Shown one piece after another: positions 11,376 through 23,113 of a stretch of 64,000 nt of DNA. Below the pieces are notes generated by a model. The model did no database searches, was not told where the DNA came from, and was given only the letters and a program-made list of their open reading frames with translations. The position numbers were made by a program, and so were the translations under genes. Positions within the stretch are counted from its first letter, which is position 1. Every line of letters begins with the position of its first letter. The stretch is from Spisula solida (taxonomy: Eukaryota > Mollusca > Bivalvia > Venerida > Mactridae), in assembly GCA_947247005.1 (NCBI GenBank), contig OX365962.1, positions 2,825,201 through 2,889,200 of the forward strand, in the 5' to 3' direction.

Positions 11376-13889
11376 ACAATTTGACGGTAACCTAACATGA
11401 ACGCATACGACATATATATATAAAGCCGATACGTTTTTACAAACTATAAAAGGGCATGCGCCAACTCTACCCGACCGACATTAGTTAATCAAGTATAATT
11501 ACCAAAATTAAGAAGGAAATGGATTTTCAATACCACTCACATGTAAAGAAATAACTAATGAATAATATGTGAAAGAATTTCTGGAAAATTATGCGTAGTG
11601 TTGAAATGGGAGACAAAGTTCGCGACATTTGTGGACAACCCTCGTATATATATATTATATGAACATACGTCAGAAAATATAATCCAGAAGTGACGCTTTT
11701 ATGAATGCGCACTTTAACATGCATTCAGATTTTTAAAACACTTAGTTATATAAAAAAGATAATATGTTTCGCAGGCAAGTACACAAAATCTAAAAGATGG
11801 TATTTCATAAATCCGAAGATTGGCCCCTTCAAGTTGAAGTCTGAAGTTTTAATCAATAAACAGATTTTACATGCAATCAGATGTTTTTTTAAACATCGAG
11901 TTATGAAATAACTTCAAATAAGATAAAGTTTCAAATATTTGCAGACGCATTTTTCAACATTGCACTTAAAAATCTTGTATATGAACTCATTATGGTGAAC
12001 ATCACATCGCCAAATATCCACACGACCCTGGCTAATACTTTAAATACAAGTATTTTATTTAAATATGGAAATGATGTAATTTCTAAAGTTGGGTATATGC
12101 AAATATAATTGCAGATTAAACCGCAAGCAACAAAAAAATGAATTTTATGTTTGCCAACAGATTTCTGTTTGTCAGTCATTTATTGCAAAGCCCGTAATCA
12201 ATATTTGTAAAATAATGTTATTTTGGGTTGTTTATGCTGAGAGACAAAACAGGGGACCTGACTAATGATGAAAGAACAAATCATTGAAATTACATCAGCA
12301 GTTTAAATTGATCTTACGGTTGAGGTGGTCTTGACATTAAAGGATGTAATTAGAAAAATAACATAATATATTAAAATGGTGTTCTAGATTCTATATAATA
12401 ATTATGAAATTGACCTTTTCATTAAGGTGGACTTGATATAGAGATTAAATAAAGATCAAACTAGCGAAATTGCTTTAATGAATATACATTTGTGCTCTTA
12501 ATTTTAATATGGGTTTATTATTTAGGCGGTCTTTAATTCAGGTTGAATTGCAAGAACAATATTTTAATTTGAAGCCTGTATACATGTACAAATGCTAACA
12601 CATTTATAAGCTTTTAAACATACGGCGCTTATCAATTTGTCTGCATTTGAAAATGAGTGGAAAATCTGTGCAATTGATTAAACTCAAAATTCAAGTTTTT
12701 TCTGCATAAAAAGACTCCCCGCAAGAGCACGTGACCCGTCTAGTGGTTTCCAGTATTAAACAAATCTACCCACGATCTATTTTCAAGTCCATACAAGCTC
12801 GAAAATGGTATTAAAGCGTTAAGTTTTGGAAGAAAACAATTTTAGGGTCTTCACCGGGTCCTATATAAGTCCATGACGCCCAGAGACAAGATTAGCTTTA
12901 ATCCCGCCTTAATAACCTTTGACATTTGAGAGCCGCCAATCACAGCGACTGTTACTAATCCTCGACCAATCAAACACTCGGATATATTTATTCCCACGTC
13001 GGTTACACACAATTGACAAGGTTTTAGCCTTCTGAATAGACCAGTGTGATTAATGATATACCAATGTTCGAAAAGAAATTTTATTACCATAGAAATGCTT
13101 AACTAAGAGTCCCATATTTTATAACGGCTAAAATAACGGTTTCAACTCGAGCGCAGACGATATAGACGGGTTATCGGGTTACACCGTATACCGGTAAATC
13201 AAGCGAAGCGTGACCCAGTCTAATCGTCTTAAGAAAAATGCTTGTCGAATCTTGAAGTCAGACATAATTTCGTACGCTTGGAGTTTAGATCAATTTATTA
13301 AAATGTGGAGTTTATTAAAATTTTGAGGAAAAATAAAATTATATTGCATACATGGACTTAAATTGGAGCTGAAATTAATTAATTTATAATGTAAGTTGTT
13401 CAATATTTTATTTATTTTTATAAATTTATACATGTATGTTTTATAAACGGATTTTTGTGGTTATTAGAATTGCATTTATATGCGTATTTAATGATATTTG
13501 CATTATAAATTTAAATGATCTGACATTTTTTATTTGTTGAATTTTGTCCTGTTTTTGTAGATAGTTGATGGAATGCTTTATTAAATTGCATGTATAGTAA
13601 TTTAACAGTGATATTCGATATTGTTCTATATAATATGATTTGATAAAATAATGTTTTGGTGATTAAAAATTGGTTGCCAAAGTGGACTGGTTTACAATGA
13701 AAGAGAGAAAAATGCAATAGTACTTAAAAGAAAAACATCTCCATGGATGTCGTATAGACTAAATCGTGCAAGATTATATTAAATTGTGTTAACTATATAA
13801 CATGGCTTATTTGCGTAGATATGTATGAAGGAGTAAAGTCTGTTTACAGTCAAAGATTCACGTGCACGTGTACATCTATATAATATTTC
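11376..13889. other. Non-coding stretch without recognised features
   Basis: About 2.5 kb of AT-rich, mostly unique-looking sequence. Several 65-80 codon frames exist but none has splice, start or family support. Confidence 0.4.
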
Positions 13890-14105
13890 AGAAATTGGTA
13901 ACCATAGCAACGACAAATGTTATTTTGACATAATTTAAGAGAAAAATAAAATCTAAGAGATAGTACTACTATATTATCCAATTACTTATACCTAAATCAA
14001 AGGAGATGACATTTTTTTCATTTTAGACACTTTTCTTAATCTTATTACATTATTGCTGTATATTGTCAATAAGCCCGGTTTTCTTGGAGAACGGCTCATA
14101 TGTTT
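13890..14105 (+). repeat. Partial copy of TIR family D
   Basis: TTTCAGAAATTGGTAACCAT near the start and GGTTTTCTTGGAGAACGGCT with GCTCATATG at the end match the right half of the element at 50378-51004 (TCTGAAATTGGTCACCATAG and GGTTTTCCTGGAGACTGGCT). The left half is missing. Confidence 0.55.
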
Positions 14106-14229
14106 TATATGTTTGTTGTTAAAAGTGTGATATATTGTGTTCATACTATATAGCGTTGACGACGTTTTTAACGTCTCTAGATAGCAAATGTTTCAACTCA
14201 TAACGATACATTTTGTGTTATGTACAGTC

Positions 14230-15172
14230 TAGCTGGTCCGATCGCTTAGTGGGTAGAGTGCCTGTCTTGGGGGTCATGGGTTTAACATCTGGTAGCGTAG
14301 TCGGTAGGGTGTCTGTCTTGGGAGGGTCTCGGGTTTAACACCTGTTAGCGTAGTGGGTGGATTGTCTGTCTCGGGAGGAGGGTGGACATGGGTTTAACAC
14401 CTGGTAGCGTAGTGGGTAGATTGTCTGTCTCGGGAGGGGGTGGTCATGGGTTTAACACCTGGTAGCGTAGCGGGTAGAGTGTCTGTCTCGGGAGAGGGGT
14501 GGTCATCGATTTAACACCTGTTAGCGTAGTGGGTGGAGTGTCTGTCTCGGGAGGAGGGTGGTCATCGGTTTAACACCTGGTAGCGTAGTGGGTTGAGTGT
14601 CTGTGTCGGTAGAGGGGGGTGGACATGGGTTTAACACCTGGTAGCGTAGTGGGTAGAATGTCTGTCTCGGGAGGGGGTGGTCATGGGTTAAACACCTGAT
14701 AGCGTAGTGGGTAGAGTGTCTGTCTCGGGAGAGGGGTGGTCATGGGTTTAACACCTGATAGCGTAGTGGGTAGAGTGTCTGTCTCGGGAGAGGGGTGGTC
14801 ATGGGTTTAACATCTGATAGCATAGTGGGTAGAGTGTCTGTCTCGGGAGAGGGGTGGTCATGGGTTTAACATCTGGTAGCGTAGTTGGTATTGTGTCTGT
14901 TTTGGGAGAGGGTGGTTATGGGTTTAACACCTGGTAGCGTAGTGGGTAGAGTGTCTGTCTCGGGAGGGGGTGGTCATGGGTTTAACACCTGTTAGCGTAG
15001 TGGGTGGAGTGTCTGTCTCGGGAGGGGGTGGTCATGGGTTTAACACCTGTTAGCGTAGTGGGTGGAGTGTCTGTCTCGGGAGGGGGTGGTCATGGGTTTA
15101 ATACCTGGTAGCGTAGTGGGTAGAGTGTCTGTCTCGGCATGGTCCCGGGTTTAACACCTGGTAGCGACATAA
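14230..15172 (+). repeat. ~59 bp tRNA-like satellite array
   Basis: About 16 units of 57-64 bp. Each carries TAGCGTAGTGGGTAGAGTGT (A-box-like), a CTGTCTCGGGAG segment and GGGTTTAACACCTG (B-box-like). Unit length and word order resemble a tRNA-derived head reiterated in tandem. The first unit (GTCCGATCGCTTAGTGGGTA) is the least simplified. Confidence 0.85.
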
Positions 15173-15394
15173 TTAAACTTTCGTTGAATATGCAGCATGT
15201 TAATGTACTCGTAGTCCAAGGATTGTTTGGACTCGTGTCTGGACAATGTTGTCGGCTGGGTAGCTGTATTTGTAGATGTACGTCAGAATGTAACGCTCAA
15301 CTGTAACTGCAGCATTAGTGTCATCGCCAGCATTTCCAAAGATTTTCTAAATCGCAACCACTAAAATGCATATTTTTTACACATGATAGCACCA

Positions 15395-15545
15395 TCTCCG
15401 CCATCATCAACAGCATGATATTATTATCGTCATCATCACCATCACAACCACCACGTGTTCACGTCATCATCACCATCACAACCACCACGTGATGATGTCA
15501 TCATCACCATCACAACCACCACGTGATGACGTCATCATCAATACA
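15395..15545 (+). repeat. CATCA-rich minisatellite with CACGTG
   Basis: Units of CATCATCACCATCACAACCA followed by CCACGTGATGACGT recur two to three times. It precedes a CAT/CAA microsatellite. Confidence 0.75.
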
Positions 15546-15584
15546 TTATCCATTGCAATCATCTAAACAACATCATAGTAGTTA

Positions 15585-15832
15585 TCATGGATAACATCAA
15601 AACTAAAACAACAACATCATCCTCATCAAAATCATCCTCATCATCATCATCAACAACAACAACAACATCATCATCATCATCATCAACAACAACAACATCA
15701 TCATCATCAACAACAACAACAACAACAACAACATCATCATCAACAACATCAACAACAACAACATTATCATCATCATCATCATCAACAACAACAACAACAA
15801 CATCATCATCATCATCACAACAATCACCAGCA
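15585..15832 (+). repeat. (CAT)n/(CAA)n microsatellite
   Basis: Alternating blocks of CAT and CAA triplets over ~245 bp. Homopolymer-like frames on both strands are by-products. Confidence 0.95.
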
Positions 15833-16670
15833 TTGCGTGTTCTATTATATTCAGTTCCATATTTGTCAAAATTGCATAGGTCAAAGGGACATAAAATAAA
15901 CATGATCAATCTCACAACGTTTGTGTGAATAATAACTAAGTTGTGTATCACAATTTCTCACAGAAAACTTACGTAAACTATTGATTAACGTACAATTGTT
16001 AAACTGGAACAAATTAAAGATGAAAGCGAGCAATATCTTTCTCTATAATCCTGGGATTTTGTGACAATTGCTTGATATAAACATATTTATGGTAAAGATA
16101 TTGGGTATTATGTAACGTAATGCGTAATCTACGTTAACCTTTGTAATCTCCGTAACTAGATTAGAAAAGTGCGATTTTCTGAGTTTACTTTGCAGATAAA
16201 GTTGGAAAATATTGTTTTTCTGATAAATACTGTATATTGAAATGTATATATACGGGTAACATAGGACGATTTAAAGTGTTAACAATGTTTATAACATTAT
16301 TTACTCAGACTTGGAGGTAAACATAACGGAGACTTTGTTATACCGCGCTGTTTAAGATATTTCTCAATATAAGGTATAACGATTTATGTCAATAGTTGCA
16401 GATAAGCATTAAAAACTTTGCTCAAAGCGTTATCTCCTGTAATGCACGTCACGTGACCTCGTATTTTTCGTCAAATTCGTCTGTATTTACAGAAAAATAA
16501 CTTCAAACGTCTAGCAGGTCCAGGAAGATACTCGCCTTCTATCCACAAACAGACTGATCATGCATCGTGATACCGAGGTCGCTTTATTTCTTATTTAGTA
16601 AATATCAATTTTAAGGATATAAATATACTCACAATATTTGCATCAAGCCCCGTTTCTCTCCTATATCGGT
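15833..16670. other. Non-coding stretch without recognised features
   Basis: AT-rich; no supported gene or repeat. It runs up to a family 1 MITE. Confidence 0.4.
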
Positions 16671-16672
16671 TT

Positions 16673-16882
16673 TATAATCCAGTTAGGATCAGGTGACAGT
16701 GACGTAGCCGTTTATGTGTACACAGAAGATTACAACCATTGTCTGAATTGGTAGTGCGAATATAGTTTGTTAGTTTAGCATTGAAATTATGGCCGTCTGT
16801 TGAAGCCTTTATAATATGTTTTACACCGTTATAGTGGACCCGACGGCTGTGTCATTGTATTCTTACCATGACTAGACTATAC
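16673..16882 (+). mobile_element. MITE, TIR family 1 (copy 4)
   Basis: It begins TATAATCCAGTTAGGATCA and ends CCATGACTAGACTATA. It is the closest relative of the copy at 6627 (shared GTGACAGTGACGTAGCCG and TGTGTACACAGAAGATTAC). No coding capacity. Confidence 0.8.
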
Positions 16883-17117
16883 ATCATCATATGTTTTGGT
16901 ATACATGGCCGGCGTACTTCACCCGACGAATGTGCGATACAAATTCCAACACGATATTCTCCTGCTTTTTAGTTGACTCATCAAATTAATGACCGTTTAG
17001 CAACATCGATAAATGAAAACATTACCTCCATACAAAAATTAATAGAAAGTATTATTTATAACCTCCCACGGATTGTACAGTAATGTCTTTTCATACTGAC
17101 TAACTGCTTATAATATT

Positions 17118-17355
17118 TCGATCTACTGGTAATTTGAAAACGGATTTAACTTAATCTTAACTTAATTTTAACTTAAACTTAACTTAAAAACTTAACTTAA
17201 TGTTATAAAAAAAAATTGTGAATGGTCTTATGTGCTTAAAGTCTTTCGGTCTACAGGTAATTTGAAAACGGGTTTATCTTAAACTTAACTTAATCTTAAC
17301 TTAAATGTAACTTAAAAACTTAGCTTAAACTTATCTTATTGTTATAATTTTTTTG
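17118..17355 (+). repeat. Tandem duplication carrying (CTTAACTTAA)n
   Basis: Two ~130 bp units each start with a TCTAC.GGTAATTTGAAAACG segment, continue into reiterated CTTAA words and end in a poly(A) or poly(T) stretch near GTTATAA. Confidence 0.7.
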
Positions 17356-17814
17356 TGAATTATAAAGTTTATACGTTCTTAAATATTCTTAAAGTGTTTT
17401 TTTATTTGCGATTAGATATTTATCGAAGTAAGGGTTACACGTAGGGATATCAGGGACTTGATTTGAGGGGTCGTGAGAACATCGCTCGATAGTTCAGTAT
17501 GCACTTCATATTTCATTGACAAAATGTATCCAAACTTTAACCAACAGTTTGTTATTTACAGACGTTATCAAGTTAGGCCTACATCGAGTGGTTTTAGTTA
17601 TCTAGACCGGGATAACATTCTTTATCTTAAACCTTACTTTTTGACGACGCTATAAAAACGCTAACATTAGAAGATACGCACCTATCCATACACGGCGCTT
17701 ATTTTAGTCGTGTTTCATAATCGTGTTTTTTATTATTTATCTTTTAATGTCATCGATACGGCATGTTGTCTTCGTCCTTTCTAGTTTGTAAACTGTAACT
17801 TAATACATGTAAAA

Positions 17815-18385
17815 CACTTTCATCATCACCATCACCGCCAATAACATTAACACCACCACCACCACAATCATCATCATCACCGCCAATAACATTAACACCA
17901 CCACCGCCATCGTCACCACCATCATCATCATCACCGCCAATAACATTAACACCGCCACCATCATCATCATCATCACCACCAATAACATTAACACCGCCAC
18001 CATCATCATCATCACCACCAATAACATTAACACCACCACCGTCACCGTCATCATCATCATCACCGCCAATAACATTAACACCGCCACCATCATCATCATC
18101 ATCACCACCAATAACATTAACACCGCCACCGTCAGCGTCATTATCATCATCACCGCCAATAACATTAACACCACCACAATCACCGACATCATCATCATCA
18201 CCACCAATAACATTAACACCGTCACCGCCATCATCATCATCATCGCCAATAACATTAACACCGTCACCGTCATCATCATCATCTATGTCAGTAACATTAT
18301 CATTATAATTATCATCGTCAGCAGCAGCAGCAGCAGCAACAACTAAATTATCAGCATCATTATCATCAACAACGTCATAACGTCC
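17815..18385 (+). repeat. CAT-rich minisatellite (36-48 bp units)
   Basis: Roughly 12 units of CCAATAACATTAACACC joined by variable CATCATCAT/CACCGCCAC spacers. On the minus strand it reads as a DDDD/GGGVNVIGG repeat for 223 codons, without start context or splice sites. Confidence 0.9.
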
Positions 18386-18539
18386 GAAATCACCACCATA
18401 AATACTTACAACATTATCCATATAACATCATCATCGTCATAAATAAAAAAAGTATATATCGAAACATAACCATTAACAACAGCACCATCGTCATCATTAT
18501 TTCTATCTGCAATACCATTTAGAACGTGAGCCCGCATAA

Positions 18540-18800
18540 TCACAGTGTATAGACGAGTCAACTTCCGGTTATCGCAATAATGAGTACACGTTGAATTGTA
18601 TAGGATTGCAATAATGAGTACAGTGATGAAAAATCACCGGATGTTTCAATCACAATAATGAGTACACGTTGAATTGTATAGGATTGCAATAATGAGTACA
18701 GTGATGGAAAATCACCGGATGTTTCAATCACAATAATGAGTACACATTGATTTGTATAGTATCACAATAATGAGTAGAGTGATTTGGTTTATCCGCGGTG
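18540..18800 (+). repeat. Dispersed repeat E, 78 bp units upstream of the 18.9 kb gene
   Basis: CAATAATGAGTACACGTTGA, TTGTATAGGATTGCAATAA and AAATCACCGGATGTTTCAAT recur with a 78 bp period (for example 18639 and 18717). The same sequence is inverted at 10695-11060. It ends ~100 bp before the first coding exon, so it may lie in an intron or in the promoter region. Confidence 0.75.
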
Positions 18801-18899
18801 ATAATGTATGTTTCTCTGTCTGGGTACGGATTATGGCGAATCTGGTGTTTTACGATACGTGTTTTAATGTCTTCTTGTTTTTCTTTTTCAGAAAATACA

Positions 18900-21339
18900 A
18901 TGGAAACGAAAGTAATATCAAATATACAGACACATGAAGCTTTCAGAAAGACTTGGAGTGAACCAGCAACGATAATATCCGAGGATGATCTAAGAGAAGC
19001 CGAGCGTCGAGATAACACGGATGGTGATCAGAGTTCATCAAACGCTCATAAAATACACGTGATAAACAACAACAACAATAATTCACATCTACCAAATATT
19101 CGGATACTTTCGGACAATATTGAACAAAAGAAACCTAGTGAAACTCACGAAATGACTTTTAAAACGCCGCAGAAGTTTCAAAATGACTACACAAAGCGTC
19201 TGTGCTCTTTGACTCCGGATGTTCATAAGAACTCCCAGCATTCGCTACTCTGTGATCAATCTGATTGGATGTTAGCCGAAAGGTCAAACTCAAGGTCGCC
19301 TCCATCACCAGCTCAGGTTTCAATGTCACCAGACTTAAGGTCAAGGTCACCGATGGTTTCCAGGTCACCTTCTATGCGAACAAATACAAATATATTTAAC
19401 TTTTCGCCTGAAAGAACGGAAATTTATAAGGAAATGGAGGCGGAAACTAGAAGAGCCAAGAAACGATTATTCGAGGAAATTTCATATGGTAAGTTGTTCA
19501 CCTTTGACTAGCATGCTTTGTGCATAGACCCTATTCACATTCACAATATCCGTTCAACAATTTAATGCGATGTATGACGTCATACAAATGACGTCACATC
19601 GTGTATTATATACATGTATATAATATTATATTCAATAGAAACGAAACCTTTTGAGTAGTTAAACTTTTCTTTCCTACAAAGAATATTTAACATATTTTGT
19701 ATTCACTGTTTCTATTATTTTTCAGCATCAGACGTTTCCGGTTCCAGCATGACTTCCGGTCTATATTCACCAACCCATCGTCATAGAGACGTCTATATAT
19801 CACCCAGACCTATGACGTCACGACATTACTCAATACACGAAGATGACGAACCTGAATTACCTCATTCTATGCGCTCTCCAGCGTTTAGAGATATAAACAC
19901 TCCTCTGTATGAACCGGAAGTGCTTACAGCCAAGCGTCGGTTGGACGTTGATTGTGAATGCACTGAAGTTCCTTCTCCAAAGAGATTACAGACCGGTAAG
20001 TTGATTTAAACTACATTAAAACCAGGATAATAAAACCACCTTTGATGCCTTTAAAACTTATTTGAGGTGGCTTTAGTTTATACCAATGTATTTAATGTCG
20101 ATTGGGAAACAAGTTTACTCTCGACACCTCAATGCTGATGTAATCAATCGCCACGAGGGTAGGAGAGAATAGAAGCCAGTTTCCCTTTCATGCTGAGCGT
20201 CTAGCTTTGGAATTTCTGGTACCATTTTTATTGTCGTCTTTGGTATGACGCGGTCAGGGATCAAACCCGATACCTCCCGCACTCGAAGCGGACGCTCAAC
20301 TACTAGGCTATCGAGGTGGCTTTCATATAGAGGTTATTGGAAAATATACAATCACTAGGACGATAGGCAAACACAATTGAGATATTGGGGGAACTTCGGT
20401 CAAGTAGATGTGTTGATTTCTTCACGTTGATATATTGCTGGTGTTTGGTACTTAAACATAAAATTGTCAACACAAACGGATCTTCGGGATTTATAGTAAT
20501 TGCTTTTAAAATTTGAACTGTTACAATAACGATACTGATACCGTTATGTTATGACAGTTCAAAGACTATGTTTTCAACATTCGCCACAAGATGGCGCTCT
20601 CAAGCTGTGTGTTATAGTCAACTCGTTACTTGATTATGATAAATTGCAATTGGACTGAGACCAAGATGGTCTAGTGTTTGTGGATACACCTCGGGAACTA
20701 AGGACTGTTGGTTTTGACATAGAATACGAGATTGTGCCGTCTCTAATATAATGACAGAATGTAATAAAATGATTTTAAGACATCTATATATTATGTAGGC
20801 AATGTCCTTTGTACCAAAAATGCAGTCCAAATACAGTGAGTCTGCAATGACCACTCATTTTAACGCCAAGTTAATGACGATAGACACTATAGCAGGACGC
20901 AAACTCGAAATGGCTGTTTTTTCAGATAGGTTTTGTAATAGTGATATAATCATATTAGATGGTGGTATTCAACACATGTTTGACTGTACCTTAAATTTAA
21001 ACATATATTAAAACTCGCCTTTTGATTTATTTTTCAGACTTGGTAAGAAAAGTCGGTTTTCGCTACCTCCAACAGCTTGAGAGTGATATTACTGCTATCA
21101 GGAATAAACTTCATCATTCCGAACCGGAAGTGAAGAAAATATCGAACTGCACATGCGCAATAATGGAAAGAGAGTTTTTAGAAATGGCGGAAAGTGCGTA
21201 TAGGTCAGTTAGAAGAATCGACGCCTCACCTCGAGGGTTTGAACAATTTAGACGAGAACTTATACAAACCAACGAAGTTATGAAAGATTCAATGGAGGTC
21301 TTGAAAAACATACGAAGCTTCTGTGAACACAAGTGCTAA
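18900..21339 (+). CDS. Uncharacterised 386-residue protein with SP/TP sites and cyclin-docking-like motifs (3 coding exons)
   Basis: Three exons join in frame, each junction in phase 1: 18900-19488 (donor GGTAAGT), 19726-19995 (acceptor TTTTTCAG, donor GGTAAGT) and 21038-21339 (acceptor TTTTTCAG, stop TAA). A good acceptor ends at 18891, eight bases before the ATG, so at least one 5' untranslated exon lies upstream; I could not place it. I do not recognise the family. Residues 1-280 look disordered: Asn run 56-61; proline-directed sites at T89, T105, S133, S136, S143, S150, S156, S169, S211, S222, S247, T255 and S280, of which T89 (TPQK) and S280 (SPKR) fit the full CDK consensus. KRLF (188-191) and KRRLDV (266-271) resemble cyclin-docking RxL motifs. 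Residues 287-386 look helical, with Cys at 386. No signal peptide or membrane segment. A cell-cycle role is only inference. Confidence 0.8.
20092..20322 (-). mobile_element. tRNA-derived SINE, family V (copy 2), in intron 2
   Basis: On the minus strand: CCTCGATAGCCTAGTAGTTG head, GGTTTGATCCC B-box-like element, body with CCTCGTGGCGATTG and GAGGTGTCGAGAG. Inserted antisense in the second intron of the 386-residue gene. Closely related to copies at 9118 and 33980. Confidence 0.8.
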
Positions 21340-21580
21340 TCACGTGATTGCACCAGTTAATCACGTGACTTACTTTCTAATCACGTGCTCACTTGTTAAT
21401 CAAGTGATGGACAAGTTAAGGTGACTAACTTGCTAATCACGCCATTGTCGTGGCTTTCACGAGATTACTACTTAATCACGTGATAAAGGCAAACATATTT
21501 ATTCGGTATTTACGTGATTTACTTATTTATCACATGATGCATGTGATATACATGTTAATTACGTAATTTTATTGCTCAAT
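21338..21580 (+). promoter_or_regulatory. CACGTG-rich degenerate tandem block after the stop codon
   Basis: Starting at the stop codon, AATCACGTGA or close variants recur at ~20-30 bp intervals (CACGTG present at least four times, plus variants CAAGTG, CACATG and TACGTG). CACGTG is a palindromic E-box. It would lie in the 3' UTR or just downstream. Regulatory function is not shown; it may simply be a decayed minisatellite. Confidence 0.45.
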
Positions 21581-22650
21581 TAATCTAATGTGGTTAAAAA
21601 ACGCAAGATAAGTGCAAATTCTCAAACCTAAGTCTTCTAATTCAAACTCATTTCAACAGAACTAAACACGTGCTATGACGTAAAAGAAGTAGAATCTAGC
21701 GTTTATAATTCATTTATGATTTTGTCTTCATAATTCTACAGAATTTATGTAACTATCTTAAAAATTCTGTAAGAATCCCAAAAACGAGATTTGAGTTTTG
21801 GTATTTATCTTGAGTTTTTATTTCAAAAGCCACAGAAATCAACATACTGACGATTATTTATTGAACAAATGTGTATCATCATTTATTTATTGCGTTTTGT
21901 ATTATTTAAACGTAAGCTCCGTCCGTTTTATATGTTGTATGTGTTACTATGGCAACGAAAAGAGTATTTTTCACAATGCATATTTATCTGTGTTCATTTT
22001 GTGTCCTGCGTTATATTGTTATTTCCATTTCACCACGTTAGTCAATTGACTGTCCAAAGTCATGTGGCCTTTTCAAAATGGCTGTCCTAGGCCACGTGAT
22101 ACATGTAGTCGATTTGGTTACCATAGTCACGTGATATTCAAATATCACATGAGAAATCCGTCTTCTCCAAGTTAATGTTATAGATATACAAAATGTATAT
22201 GTTTGTACTAAAACTGTGTTCTGTCAACGAATATTGTGATTAATATAAAACAATTGTGTTCAGATTTTAGCTAATACCAATCCAAAAGTGTTCAGTTTCT
22301 TTAGAATTTTTATGTTCAGTTTTTAGTTATACAGGTAAACCTCGGCAACACCCTTTGGTAGCTGCAAATATTGGCCGTTGTTTAGAGGTTGTTGCTATGC
22401 AGAGGTTAAACTTACAGTGTATAACGACTTAAAGGAACTTGTTAAGGTATTGTTATGGAGAGGTTATTCCTACACAGAGGTCAAACCCATACACGTGTTC
22501 TCCTGCTATAAGACGTCCGTATCAGTTATTAACCGATCTAGATATACCTCTAGATTACACCCTAAAACAGTCACATTCAATCTGTGATTTGACTGGTTGC
22601 TAAATGCAGGTTAGTCCTTAATTACTTATCTACAATCCGGGTGAGTATTG
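21581..22650. other. Probable 3' UTR and downstream sequence
   Basis: AT-rich with further isolated CACGTG sites (about 21667, 22094, 22129). No canonical AATAAA that I can confidently assign to the upstream gene. No other gene supported. Confidence 0.35.
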
Positions 22651-22654
22651 ATAG

Positions 22655-22818
22655 ATTCCGTTCCGGATATCTTCAATAGTTTCCGGGAATTTTCGTTTGT
22701 TCATGGATATATTCGTAAGTTTCCGGATGTCTTTAACAGTTTCTGGTAATTTTCGTTAGTTTCCGGATATCTTCGATAGTTTCCGGCAATTGTCGTTAAT
22801 TTCCGGATAATGACGTTA
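22655..22818 (+). repeat. ~40 bp minisatellite (TTTCCGGATAT)
   Basis: Diverged units of AGTTTCCGGATATCTTCGAT and AGTTTCCGGCAATTTTCGTT, about four pairs. Confidence 0.7.
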
Positions 22819-22993
22819 GATGAGTGCTATTGAGGTAGTACTGACACAGTCCATGTAAATTTAAACTGAAATTTCATCTCTTGGTTGAAATTGTTATTCG
22901 TATATTATTAATTTTATTAAACAAAGATAATTAGTATTTGTTCAAACCCTGCGTTAGTTACGAGTGTATAGTTTAAAGTTATTATTTAGTTTA

Positions 22994-23113
22994 GAAACGT
23001 CCCGGAAATTACATTTTGGTTTAAAGGCCAGTACTGTGACTATCCGGTGACGAACAGTCCCGGAAATTACAGTTTGGTTTAAAGGCCAGTTCTGTGACGT
23101 ATCCGGTGACGTC
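22994..23113 (+). repeat. 58 bp two-copy tandem duplication
   Basis: TCCCGGAAATTACA, TTTGGTTTAAAGGCCAGT and ATCCGGTGACG recur once at a 58 bp distance with few changes. Confidence 0.85.

Noticed and set aside
15559..15951. Ser/Thr, Asp/Val and Met/Leu homopolymer frames on both strands
   Set aside because: Triplet microsatellite read in different frames.
17750..18421. 223-codon minus-strand frame of Asp and Gly repeats
   Set aside because: Direct consequence of the CAT-rich minisatellite; ordinary sequence at either end shows no coding character.
20802..21011. 69-codon frame in intron 2 of the 386-residue gene
   Set aside because: No acceptor/donor pair in a compatible phase; skipping it gives a clean phase 1 junction.
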